Assembly: GCA_037126765.1 (NCBI GenBank)
Contig: JBBCBC010000021.1
Location: forward strand, 23,825,434-23,889,433
DNA from: Stenogyne calaminthoides
Taxonomy: Eukaryota > Streptophyta > Magnoliopsida > Lamiales > Lamiaceae
Direction of reading: 5' to 3'
DNA length: 64,000 nucleotides
The notes below the pieces were generated by a model. It saw only the letters and a program-made list of their open reading frames with translations. It had not been told where the DNA came from and did not search any database. The stretch's first letter is position 1. Each line of letters begins with the position of its first letter. This document shows positions 21,448 to 32,460 of the stretch, one piece after another. A program made the position numbers and the translations under genes.

Positions 21448-22971
21448 ATGCAAGAAGAACTAGAACAATTTGAAAGAAATCAAGTTTGGGAACTTGTAGA
21501 CAGACCAACTTATCAAGATGTAATGGGTACTAAGTGGGTATTCAAGAACAAGAAGGATGAGTTCAATGTAATAACCAGAAATAAGGCAAGACTTGTTGCT
21601 AAGGGATACTCACAATCAGAAGGGATTGATTATGATGAAACCTTTGCACCAGTCGCCCGCCTGGAAGCCATTCGGCTGTTTCTGGCTTATGTAGCTCATA
21701 GGGGATTTAATGTGTATCAGATGGATGTAAAGAGTGCATTCTTAAACGGGGTGCTAGCTGAGGAAGTTTATGTTGAACAACCTCCTGGCTTTGAAATAAG
21801 CAACCAAGTGTACCGTTTAAGAAAAGCTCTTTATGGATTGAAACAGGCTCCTAGAGCTTGGTATGATACATTGTCCCAGTTCTTGATAGAGAATGGATTT
21901 ACCAAGGGCTTGATTGATCGGACCTTGTTCAGAATAGAAGATGGAGAAGACATTCTCTTGGTTCAGATCTATGTTGACGACATTATATTTGGTTCTTCCA
22001 ATCAGAAGCTATGTGAGAAATTCAGTAAGCTGATGCAAGGGAAATTTGAGATGTCCATGATGGGTCAGATGAGCTACTTTCTAGGTCTTCAAGTCAAGCA
22101 GGCTCACACTGGGATATTCATCTGCCAGGTAAAATACACAAGGAATTTGTTGGCTAAGTATAGAGTTCAGAATTGCAAGGAAGTCAGAATTCCAATGTTG
22201 TCTGCATTTAAGATGGACCCAGATGAAGGTGGTAAGAAGACTAATCAGAAAGAGTATAGGGCTTTGATTGGTTCATTACTATACCTGACTGCAAGCAGAC
22301 CAGATATAACTTTTGCAGTAGGTGTATGTGCCAGATTTCAGGCTAATCCCAAGCAAAGCCACCTAGAAGCAGCTAAGCGGATTCTTAAGTATATGAAGGG
22401 TACTGTAAATTTAGGTTTATGGTATCCATCAGATGATAATCTAGAACTTAGTGGGTACTCTGATTCTGATTATGGAGGATGTAGGATAGATAGAAAATCT
22501 ACATCAGGTACTTGCCAGTTCTTGGGAAGCAAGCTGGTCTCGTGGTTTTCTAAGAAGCAAACATCTGTTGCCACATCTACTACTGAAGCAGAATATATGG
22601 CTGCAGGTAGCTGTTGCTCCCAACTACTCTGGCTTTGTCAGCTGCTGAGGGATTACAACATAACTGCTACCAATGTACCTATCTTCTGTGACAGTAATAG
22701 TGCGATTGCTATCACTCAGAATCCAGTTCTACATACAAGATGCAAACATGTGGACATCAGACATCATTTCATAAGAGATCATGCATAAAAGAAGAATATC
22801 AGAATGGAAAAGATCCATACTGATAAGCAAAGAGCTGACATCTTAACCAAGCCTCTAGCTGAAGTCAGATTTAGAGAATTATGCAATGAGCTAGGACTAC
22901 TAGACTTAGGAGAAGATGCATCAGAATACTTTGGTGGCCTGATCTCAAACACCAGTTGGTTAAGAAACTGA
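21448..22971 (+). pseudogene. Element B reverse transcriptase and RNase H
   Basis: RVT_2-type RT: QVWELVDRP, KWVFKNKKDEF, ARLVAKGYSQ, QMDVKSAFLNG (first catalytic Asp), LYGLKQAPRAWY, and YVDDIIFGSS with the YVDD site at 21970-21981. RNase H follows with SDSDYGG, TEAEYMA and CDSNSAI (Asp, Glu, Asp). The frame is open to TAA at 22786; past that codon the same frame continues through KNIRMEKIHTDKQRADILTK to TGA at 22969. The main catalytic residues are intact. The upstream TAA at 21415 separates it from integrase. Confidence 0.9.
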
Positions 22972-23440
22972 TAAAAGGAGAAGATCAGTTGAAGGGGGAA
23001 TTTCAACTGATGAGATGAATGTTAAGGAAAAACTGATAAAGGAACATAGTTGGGAAATGTTGGAAAGGAATAGGCAGAACTTAAGGTCAACAGATCAGAT
23101 GAACTGAGAACCTACATCATGTGGTATTGGCTGATTACAATAACAGTCAATTAGATACGCTTTTCTATCTCTTTTATCTGTTAAAGTTTATGTCTGTTCT
23201 TATCTAGTTTACTATACTCAAGTACATATGACGCACATCCTGCAAAGCATTAAATGCGGACATGGGAACATGTATTAAATGGCTTTTATTGCACTTTTTA
23301 AAATCCAAAAGCTGCCGGATTAAAATCCTAAACCACACGATTTACTTTCAAAACTCACCGCCTAATCTTGACCTTTCATCTTGATTAATCGATTGACTTA
23401 CCGCATCGGTTCTCGAAAAACCACTTTCCCTCCAAAATGC
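22972..23440 (+). other. Spacer between pol and the 3' open frame
   Basis: No coding frame seen. It contains GAAGGGGGAATTTC at 22992-23005, which resembles a polypurine tract although it is 4 kb from the LTR; it may be a second plus-strand priming site or an old LTR edge. Confidence 0.45.
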
Positions 23441-23450
23441 CTATATATAG
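23441..23450 (+). promoter_or_regulatory. Candidate internal TATA box for the 3' open frame
   Basis: CTATATATAG, followed 30-40 bp later by a C/T-rich leader typical of plant 5' UTRs. It lies 309 bp before the ATG at 23759. No similar box was noticed between the gag start and this point. This is inference from sequence only. Confidence 0.4.
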
Positions 23451-23596
23451 TAGGAACCTCCTCTACAAAACCTTCTTCGCCCTAATTTTTTTCTTTCTTC
23501 AAGCAATACCAAATCTCTATTTACTCCAGAAAGGCAACCTCTTCAAAAGTTTTAAAATTTACCAGAACATTTTCTTGATATACATACTCTTCACTG

Positions 23597-23758
23597 GTAA
23601 ATAAATCTTTGTTTGTTGCATTTGATTATGAATTATACCTTGTATGTTTGTGTTTATGTGTGTCATTTGTGATATGTATTATATTTAACTCACTATACAC
23701 TATCCCCTGCCCTTCATAATTCACAAACACTTATATATTTTTTTTCTTTTCCCTATAG
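23597..23758 (+). other. Candidate leader intron before the 3' open frame
   Basis: Donor ACTG|GTAAAT at 23597 and acceptor TTTTCCCTATAG ending at 23758, directly before ATG. The 162-bp stretch is T-rich with a strong pyrimidine tract (TTTTTTTTCTTTTCCC). The acceptor could be joined to this donor or to one further upstream, giving a spliced mRNA for the 3' frame. Confidence 0.45.
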
Positions 23759-24220
23759 ATGGCTACACACGGATTAGGCAAAATTATGTGTAACTATGCA
23801 TCCCTCGCCCAGAAGGTGGTTGAAGATTGGTATGTTGTTTTTGGAGTTACACAAGACCCTGAATCTCAGGAAGTGGAGCAAATACTGAGAGACAATCATC
23901 TTGAACTTTTCTGCTCACGGTCTGGGAATCCGGTGATGCAGTACGAAGCTCTAGAATTTCTCCGAAACTTGGAAATCACATCTCCAGGAGACGAATTCAC
24001 ATCGATGGTGGACAGAGAAGTAATTAGGGTTACAAATGCTGATCTGATACGCATTTTTGCACTTCCAAGGGGGAAAATTTCTCCAGCTCATTATTGGGAG
24101 GATGATGATGACAAAATCCGATGGGAACTGTTCCGGGATGCTGACAAGGGACAAACACCTGGTTTCACCAAACCGATGTTAAAAAGAAAGTATAGATTAC
24201 TCTTTGACGTTCAAAGATAA
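23759..24220 (+). pseudogene. Element B 3' open frame, N-terminal part
   Basis: Starts MATHGLGKIMCNYASLAQKV right after the candidate acceptor, which decides the start. Roughly 150 codons are open. It resembles, from memory, the N-terminal domain of Sirevirus envelope-like or putative plant transposon proteins (VDREVIRVTNADLIRIFALP pattern), but this needs a profile search. No signal peptide or membrane helix is visible. A one-base shift near 24205-24215 moves the reading into frame 1, where it continues (FSPDGLTSVKLHCLAAMVDR). The product would be distinct from gag-pol; its role is not established. Confidence 0.6.
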
Positions 24221-26898
24221 TTTTAGGAATCTCCTTCAGTCCGGACGGACTGACGTCTGTGAAGCTGCATTGCCTAGCTGCCATGGTTGATAGAGCGTCA
24301 AATATAAACTGGCATGGGGCACTCAAGGCTGTTCTGGTGTAAGAACACCAGAAATTTGGGGTGAATGAGCGCAGGGAAGTCTACCTGAAGAAGAGGATAG
24401 GGAACCTCAATAAAGCGGCAGTTATTCTGAGGGACAAGCTACCTCAAAAAGAATGGGACAGAGAAGGCATCAAGACCTATAAGGCTCTCTTGAACGATTC
24501 TGCCAAGATTTTTGGCCCGTCTGATTCTGATCCTCAGATCACCATCAAGAGGAAAAGAAAAGGTGCTGAGGAAGAAGGGATTGAGCTACCTGCTGCCCTG
24601 AGCAAGAAAAAGAAGACCAAGGCTGGCACATTTGGTGTCAGCAGATCAAAGAAACACAAGCGATCTCCAATGAATCTGTTCATAGAATCAGGAACAGAGG
24701 AGGAGGAAACTGATAGCGAGAAAAAGTCCTCCAAGAGCCGGACAGGCAGCAAGTCCACATGCTCCCTAAAACAGGTCTCCATACCTGAGAAGCAGAAATC
24801 TCATGCTGAAAGCTCTCCTGATTAGCCACAGGAAGGAGATTTCGGGGCTGACCTGACACGATCTCCTTCTCCCCAATCTCGAGCTCCATCTCCTACTCTC
24901 ATGCATAAAAGAGATCCTGAACAACTTGTACTTATGGTGGAAGAATAGATAGCAGAACCTGCTGCGGAACTGAAATAGCAGGAGGCTGAACAGGCGGTCA
25001 CGGAGGTCATGAAACAGATGCTGGAAGCTGAACCTGAAAAACTCCCACCGCCAGCCAGGTTTATCTCTAGAGTGGACATGACTGTTTCTAGCCATATGAT
25101 CAGACTGAGGATAGCACACGAACTGAAACAAACATATCCAGAACTGTCTGATCATCAATTCGTATTGGATGAAGTTGTGGAAATCCTGGCCTGGAGAGAT
25201 TTAAGGCTAAAAAACTTCACAGATCTGTTCATGATTGTAGAACAGTTGGGCGGGGCTGATGAATTTGCTGATTTCGATTTCGACATGCGCAAGGCTACTG
25301 CAGTAAGCTCACCGACTGTTTTGTTATCTGAAGTTGAGGTAAAGAAGTTGATCTATCGCAAGCTAGGTAGAACAGTTGAGCAGGCTGAGGAAGTCATTGA
25401 ACTGCAGACGGAAGAGGCAGTTGCCAATGAAGGTGATGTTGGTGTTTCGGCACGTGACCAACCACTGGAGGCGAAGGTGTCTACGGCAACTGTTGGAACA
25501 TCTCAAGGTCCAATAGGTCAGGTCATGCTGACCATTCTTGCGACGCACATCACATCTGATCAACTTAAAGAGATCAGATCATGCTTCAAGGATTTGTTGC
25601 AGCAAGAAGTTGAAGGTGTTCTGGCAAATTCCATCAGTTTAACAATTGCAGATCATCGCCAGGCATCTGAGAAAGTTATGGAGGAACAGAGACTGTATAT
25701 GTCTTCCCAGGTCGCTGAGCTAAAAAAAAATTTTGCCAAGGAAATGAAGCTGATTACTGAAAATTTCTCTAAGACTGTGGAAGAGAATCTGGCAAAGATT
25801 TCAAACCTGGAGGTCTCTCTATTAGTGGCGTTGGATAAACTGAAGCTGAATGAAGAAAAGCTTGATAAGCTGATTCTTACCTTTTCAACAGCCATAGAGT
25901 CTGCTAAAACTGAGCTGGTTAACAAAATCAGTGAACTATCTGTTCAAGCTCAAGGCCTATCTGCTGCAGATCTCAACAAAGCTCTAGCCGTCAGTTTTGG
26001 ATCCCTGACTTCCCACATCAATGCTCTTTTTGATCAAACCAAAAAGGGGGAAGGACAGGTTGAGAAACCAACTGACCTGATCAGAACAACCGAAGATCTT
26101 ATTCAGACTATTGAGTCACATGATCAGAGGCTTCAAAGTCTAGATGAGATGGCAGTTGAAGTACGTGCCAGGCTAGAAAGGGCCAAGATGAAGGGCAAAG
26201 GAACTGGACCTTCGCATTCTGCACTTCTACCTTCTCAAGCGCTTTCTACTCAAAGAATCACGAGGAGTGCATCTGCTGCACAGGTAGAAGCAGACAGACG
26301 ACTGGCTGCTAGATTGACTAAAGAAGAACTAGCTGAGGAGGCCCGAATGAATGAGGAAGAAAGAAGGAAAGAAAGGCTGGCTGAAGCTGAAGGGTTAAAA
26401 AGAAGGTATTCTGCAAGGCTGAGAAAGGGTCATATCAGCAAAGATTTTGTTGAGCCGTTTATCCCTGGCAAGGTAGAAGACATTATCAGAAATGATAGTA
26501 GAAAAGAAGCTAGATTGAAGACCTGGCGTGGAATCAGGGCAGAATGGTTGATGGATGGCTTTGTGCTAGACATTGTGCCTTTAGAAGAGTCTCCAGATGA
26601 GGAATTCCGGAACTGGATGGAAAACAAACATCCTGACTTTCTGAAGGAGGTCTAGATAGATGCCTAGAACATCAATGCTAAGATCACACATCCTCCATAT
26701 GATGTGTTGGACTATCAGAGAAAGGAAGATGGATCCTTCGATAGATTGGCCTTTGAAAGATTCTATTATAACCTGATTGGCAAAGCTGCCATCACTGATC
26801 CAAGCCAAGTTAACAGTGTCAAATGGAAGTTGTACCGAATTTTCAATGTGCCTCAGAAACTGAGGGAGATGCCGGAAGGGTACATTCCGAAGGATTGA
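24221..26898 (+). pseudogene. Element B 3' open frame, C-terminal part with six Gln-type stops
   Basis: One frame runs from about 24214 to TGA at 26896, broken only by TAA at 24340 and TAG at 24823, 24946, 24976, 26653 and 26665. Segments: basic, Ser-rich nuclear-signal-like stretch (KRKRKGAEEEG, SKKKKTKAG) at 24540-24740; a globular part (25080-25330); a long coiled coil (25630-26030; EEQRLYMSSQVAELKKNFAK, LDKLKLNEEKLDKLIL); a second charged helix rich in Arg/Glu (26290-26420); and a conserved-looking tail to 26898. No transmembrane segment is seen, so an envelope role is not supported by sequence. The longest open piece is 25009-26655. Each stop is one C-to-T change from CAG or CAA. Confidence 0.65.
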
Positions 26899-27086
26899 AG
26901 ATCAGAAGACATAGGGATCAGTTTATGCCTTTGTTTTTCAAATGTACAATGTAATGCTTTATCTTAATGAAAAACAAGCTCCATTTATGATCCTAAGACA
27001 ATCTCTCACTGTCTTCTGATTATCTGTTCCCTACTGTTTTATACATATCAACTGATGGTTGGTTTCTCATATGTTTTGGTTTTATC

Positions 27087-27100
27087 AAAAAGGGGGAAAT
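27087..27100 (+). other. Element B polypurine tract
   Basis: AAAAAGGGGGAAAT immediately before the 3' LTR, the plus-strand DNA priming site. Confidence 0.9.
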
Positions 27101-28566
27101 TGTTGGGAAATTTATTAAGTTTTGATAAAAGTTCCAAAATAAATGAAATAGGACCAGTCAGAAACTGTTAGCTGGCTGATGTTTCATATTGAGAACTAGG
27201 TTTACCAGCTGTTAATTGATGAATAGAACAACTGATGTATGAATTAGATTAGACCACACATTGAGAGGGAACTCAATGTGTATAGCTCTTAGTCTTGAAG
27301 ATCAGTTATGAAGATATACTATGAAGATCAGAAGAGAAGATCTGAAGATATCAAGACTGAAGACAGATAGAGTACATCAGATGAAGTCAGTAAGTTGAGC
27401 TAAGACAACTTACAACCAAAGACTTCAAATGGGGCAGATCAGTTTATCGATGCATTGGATTCTAAGAAAGTGTTACGGAAGTTTGGTATACTTCGGAAAA
27501 GGTCGATCGCAACGACAAGCATAAAGACTATCAAGACCAGATTCATGGTACTTGCTAGCCAATGAGAAATCGACACGACAGTACGGAACTGGTAGGACTC
27601 TAGGTTGGAGGCTCAATGTTCAACGGCTAGAAAGGACAAAGTTGCATGCTTGTGGCCATACCGCCTCTGAGATGAATCATATCAACCCTGCAAACCTACC
27701 TAAAATAGACCGATATTCGAATTTCTCTCCAACAACTAATTCGAATTCGGGCCTATAAATAAGGGATCAAACCTTCTGAGTAAGGTTACAAAAATTATCT
27801 ACAAGCAAAAGCTCTCAAGATTTCCGCACGAAGAACACAATCACAAGAGTTATTCTTAAGTGTTCATCCCTTAGTTCTTAGCAGAATACTTATCCTCTCA
27901 GCTTTTAGGCTAATAAGAAGATAGGATAGTATTCGGTTGGAACAAAACAAATCTTATACCAAAAACTGTGTTAGGTTAAGTTTGTTATAACATGATTTCT
28001 ATCTAGGGTTTCTAGATTAGATTTATGGGATTGGTTGAGTGTGAACTCGTTAAATATCTGTTGGTTGTACTGTGTTGGACTAACACATTAAACTCAGTCC
28101 AGTTGGTAAAGATGGTGCCCCTGCTGATAGGGAAGAGTGGACATAGGACAAGTTGTCCGAACCACTATAAATTTGTGTGCCTTTAATCTTCTTTACACAT
28201 ACTTGCACACTACTCTTGTTATCTGCATGCATATTCTGTACCAGGATTAGACTAGCATCAAGCTACTGATCTGATCAGATTAACACTTTAGTTATCTGAT
28301 TCAAACCAGATTGGTCAGAATCTTTAGTTGAGTAAAACTGGTTTTCACACGGGTTAACTAATCTTCCGCACCATCAGTTAAACTGATAGACGCCAAACTG
28401 ATCTGTCTGTCAAATCAGTAAGTCGGATATCAGTCCAAACTAATCCACTTCGCACTCTGATCCGATAAACGTGCAAATCACATCTGATCCACGAAAAGTT
28501 TTTTGAAGTCTATTCACCCCTCCCCTCTAGACTTCAACCCTCACTGAAACCCGTTCGGGACCTACA
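27101..28566 (+). repeat. Element B 3' LTR
   Basis: 1466 bp, TGTTGGGAAAT...GGGACCTACA. Aligned by eye with the 5' LTR, scattered substitutions amount to roughly 2-3%, mostly C/T and A/G, apart from 27441-27510, where differences are dense and involve CTG and CAG sites. TATAAATA at 27754-27761. Confidence 0.95.
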
Positions 28567-30181
28567 AAAAGTCATTCTCAAGTATTCCCAATTCCTCATT
28601 CAATAACCCCGATGAAAGGTTCTCCAATGAACAATTTATAAACAAAGGAAAAATAAATAATTGTTGCACCACCTTTGTGGATTTCTAATATTTTAAGCAC
28701 ATGGAATTGTGTTGGGGATGACAAATTCATCCCCTATTTATAACATATGGGGTGGTCGAAAATTTTTAGCTAGGAAAGGGTTAGGAAAGATCTTTTCTTG
28801 ATCTCAAAGCAATCTTGAATATATCCCATATATATTCTTCTTTCCATGTGTATTTTTCCATAAAAATCTCACACCCTATTTAGGCCCTATTTTTCGAAAA
28901 TAAAGAGAAATATATCAAGATTGGATCTTTCTTGAATTTATGAGATATTCTTGTATTCCAAGAATACATATCTTTTTCCATAAAATCTTTCCAAGAAAAT
29001 CAAGAAAATATTTTATTCCCCTTTATCTCCATAATTTCGAAAATTTTATATTAAAGAGGCCAAGTGGGAGATTTCTTGTATTTATGGGATAATCTTATAT
29101 TCCAAGAATACTTATCTCCATTCCATAAAAATCTTTTCAAGAAAATCCTTCTCCCTCTTATCTTTAATAAATTTAAAAAATTAGAAAAAATAATGCAACA
29201 AATATTTAATTTATTTTAAGCACCTTTTATTTAATGGACTTTAATTTGGGCTATATGAGAGGCCTTTAGGAGAATTAAGATGTACCTTCCAATGGGCTAC
29301 TGAATTCCAATATTGAGCCACAATATAATTCAGCCCATTAATATTAATTAATACCATTATATAATTAATATTGCACTATCCAACTTAACCCATATTACGG
29401 TAATATGGCTCCCGGTTATTATTTTTAGTGTTTAAGATTATTTAGTCCGTTAATTAATTAAGCCACTGAAAAGCTTTATATTAATTAATATATTTATCCT
29501 TGGTGTAAGGACAACTCAATTTTATTATCCATACTGGAAAATTAATTCCACTCGCAAGATTTGGTATGATAAAGGTTCCGAGCCCACCAAGGGGACCAAT
29601 CACGCAAGACATTGCAAGCACACAATTCTTTGTATTAATTTAGCAACTGTTGTGCAATTAATATTATTGCCCAAGATATAGGGTATCGAAGTCGCAATGA
29701 TTCTCTTCCCATTTATAAGTCAAAATAATAACTACTAATCACACACAGTCCTTATTAAGTGACAAAGATTATGAAATCAACAACCACTGAGGTCTAACTC
29801 TTCATCCCATAAGTCAGTGCGAATGAGTTTATCCTCTCTACAGGTCCTCTTCAGCGCATCGAATGCACTAGTGTAATCTCTTGGTCAAGACAAGTCAATC
29901 TGAGCCTTACACATCAACTTCTACCAATAGATTGTTCGGATCTATCTAAGTTGTGAAACGTGCACTCGTTTACAAGGGACTGTTAACATGATCTTTTGTG
30001 ATCTGGTATCACCACGTTAACTACAATGTAACGCGTGCTCTTATATGAACGGTTTGCAATAAATATATATAACATTGAATCATATTTAAAGCAACAGTGA
30101 TAAATAATTTATTTTAGTAAATAAGTGTTTAATAAATAGGTTATACAAAGTAAAAACATACTTTCAAGTATAACCCCAACA
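28567..30181 (-). repeat. Element A 3' LTR, proximal piece
   Basis: Continues the LTR of A after element B and ends ...TATAACCCCAACA at 30181. Its left half matches 35887-36412 in the truncated right LTR. Includes two similar blocks (from 28926 and 29072) sharing GATATTCTTGTATTCCAAG-type sequence. With 15161-15400 it gives an LTR of about 1.85 kb, as in element D. Confidence 0.9.
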
Positions 30182-30200
30182 ATCTCTCACTTATACTCAA
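30182..30200 (-). other. Element A polypurine tract region
   Basis: On the minus strand reads AAGTGAGAGATTG before the LTR. Family members read AAGTGGGAGATTG or AAGTGGAGATTG here. Confidence 0.7.
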
Positions 30201-30295
30201 AGTCTTCTTCTAAGTATACCACAACATATATAATGTATTATACGGTGCATCTAATGTCATCTACATCAACCTAATAACATTTCTCCCACTTATAC

Positions 30296-31097
30296 TCAAA
30301 GCAGATTGACAACGCTCTTGACACCCATTCCTTCCACACGTCTCTCGAATGTTAACTGAGGCAGACCCTTTGTGAATAGATCGGCTAGGTTATCTTCCGA
30401 CGCGATCTTTGCCACCTTTATATCTCCTCTCTTAACGATTTCTCGTATAAGATGGTATTTCCTTTCAATGTGTTTGCTGGCCTTGTGGGCTCTCGGTTCC
30501 CTTGAATTTGCAACTGCTCCAGCATTATCATAGAAAACCGTGATGGTGCTGGGCAAATTTCGGAACAACATCTAAGTCCACTAAGAAGTTCTTGAGCCAC
30601 ACCGCTTCTTTCGCTGTTTCACAAGTAGCTACATATTCGGCTTCCATGGTAGAATCAGCGATGCATTTCTGCTTAACGCTTCTCCATGTTACAGCTCCTC
30701 CTCCCAGACAAAACACACTACCCGAGGTAAATTTTTTGGAATCTAGGTCTGATTGGAAGTTCGAGTCCGTGTATCCCACTGGAAATAAACTGTCTGACTG
30801 ATAAACCAACATTCTATCCCGTGTTCTTTTCAGATACTTTAGAATGTTCTTAACAACAGTCCAGTGTTGATTTCCGAGGTTACTTTGATATCTCGCTACC
30901 ATGCCTACGGCATAGCAGATATCCGATCTCGTACACAGCATTGCATACATGAGGCTTCCTACTGCCGACACATAAGGAATCCCTCTCATGTCATTTATCT
31001 CCCTTTGTGTCTTAGGACACATGTCTTTCGATAGATGGATTCCATGCCTGAAAGGTACAAAACCCTTCTTCGAATCTTGCATGCTGAAACGCTTCAA
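30296..31097 (-). pseudogene. Element A RNase H and RT C-terminal part
   Basis: Pieces at 30528-31097 and 30296-30571 overlap in different frames. The first has MKRFSMQDSKKGFVPFRHGI, GSLMYAMLCTRSDICYAVGM and the RNase H motifs GYTDSNFQSD and STMEAEYVA. The second holds the end of RNase H (FYDNAGAVANSREP, SKHIERKYHLIRE, LADLFTKGL). A frameshift near 30550 separates them. In D the same part is far more damaged. Confidence 0.85.
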
Positions 31098-31700
31098 ACG
31101 GTGTCTATGTATGAAGCTTGCGATAACCTAATCATTCTTTTCTTTCGATCTCGAGTGATCTTGATCCCAAGAATATGACTGGATTCCCCTAAGTCCTTCA
31201 TATCAAACTGTTTTGACAGCCATACCCTTACGTTTGACAAAACCTTTACATAGTTTCCAATGAGAAGAATATCGTCTACGTATAGTACTAAGAGTATCAA
31301 GGCAGTTCCGTCACACTTCTTATAAACACAACTCTCGAAATTGTTTTGATAAAACCCATAAAATTTGATTACATGATCAAACATTGGTTCCAAGTCTGAG
31401 ATGCTTGCTTCAGTCCATAAAGGTGTTCTTGGCCTTTTTTGATAAAACCTTCGGGCTATTGCATATAGATTTCCTCGTCAAGACTCCCGTTAAGGAAAGC
31501 TGTCTTTACATCCATTTGTCAGATCTCAAAATCTAAATGCGCAGCTATTGCCAAGAAAATACAGATGGACTTAAGCATGTCTATAGGCGAAAAGGTTTCT
31601 TCATAATGGATACCCTCTTTCTGAGTGTATCCCTTTGCCACAAGCCTAGCCTTAAAGGTTTCCACCTTCCCGTCCGGTCCTCGTTTTCTCTAGTAGACCT
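31094..31700 (-). pseudogene. Element A reverse transcriptase core
   Basis: Contains MDVKTAFLNGSLDEEIYMQ (catalytic Asp, at about 31455-31510, read across stops), HLYGLKQAS at about 31400-31430 and VLYVDDILLIGN with the YVDD site (about 31270-31290). The continuous frame is only 31094-31393; upstream parts are interrupted by stops (a TAG after IYMQ, a TGA before MDVK). Polymerisation activity is therefore not expected. Confidence 0.8.
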
Positions 31701-32460
31701 AATTACATCCAATGGGTTTTACCCCACTGGATGTTTCAACTAGCTCCCACACTTGATTATGATCGATTGAGCCCATCTCGGCTTCCATCGCAGTTTGCCA
31801 GGATTCTGAATCCTTATCTTTGACCGCCTCCTTGTAGGACCAGGGGTCTGATTCACTATCCTCGGGGATCAAATCCGAAGATTCTCCTATCCCCATGAAT
31901 CTCTCAGGTTGTCGGAAAACCCTCCCACTACGACGAGATTCTGATTGTGTCGGTGTGATGCTTGGTATATCAACTTGTACAGTTGGTATAGAAGTTTGCC
32001 CTCTTATTTCATTTAAGGTAATCTCACTTTTGGGCTTGCGATTGTTCATAAAGTCTTCTTCTAAAAATCTAAAGTGCGTACTGATTACCACCTTTTGATC
32101 TTCGGGACCATAGAACATGCACCCTTTCGTTCCCATGGGATATCCTATAAACAACCTTAGCTCCGAACGTGCGTCCAACTTACCGGCTTCCTTGTCTAGC
32201 ACGTATGCCGGACACCCCCAAATCCTAAGATATCTCAGACTGGGCTTGCCGTCCGCAACTCTTTAGGGGTTTTGGGAACCGATTTGGATGGCATCAAATT
32301 CAGAACATAAGCCGTTGTTTCCAAGGCATGACCCTGAAACGACTTGGGTAGATCTGAATAACTCATCATGGATCTGACCATTTCTAAGAGTGTTCAGTTT
32401 CTTCGTTCTGCAACCCCATTTTGTTGAGGTGTTCCAGGTGCAGTAACTGGAAAACAATTC
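31699..32460 (-). pseudogene. Element A integrase C-terminal domain to RT start
   Basis: The frame at 31699-32202 has LFIGYPMGTKGCMFYGPEDQ and VISTHFRFLEEDFMNN (C-terminal GKGY-like domain region) and ends in SWQTAMEAEMGSIDHNQVWE, the start of RVT_2. Residues upstream (32203-32460) hold NKMGLQNEE-like remnants of the Glu-containing part of the catalytic core, shifted in frame. Confidence 0.75.

Larger units (their letters stand above)
15401..28566 (+). mobile_element. Sirevirus-like Copia element B, full length (13.2 kb)
   Basis: Complete structure: LTR (15401-16865), PBS, gag, protease, integrase, RT, RNase H, an extra 3' open frame, polypurine tract, LTR (27101-28566). The flanks share AAAAGTC on both sides; a 5-bp AAGTC duplication is expected for Copia and the extra A bases are ambiguous. 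Without the insert, the LTR of A reads through continuously. LTRs differ by roughly 2-3% by eye outside one noisy patch (27441-27510), so insertion is fairly recent, yet gag, pol and the 3' frame all contain stops. An extra ORF between pol and LTR is the mark of Sireviruses with an envelope-like gene. Confidence 0.9.

Noticed and set aside
24823..26667. UAG readthrough or reassigned UAG codons in the 3' frame
   Set aside because: Five sites with differing 3' contexts, none a clear CARYYA-type readthrough signal; deaminated CAG codons explain them more simply. Kept only as an alternative.
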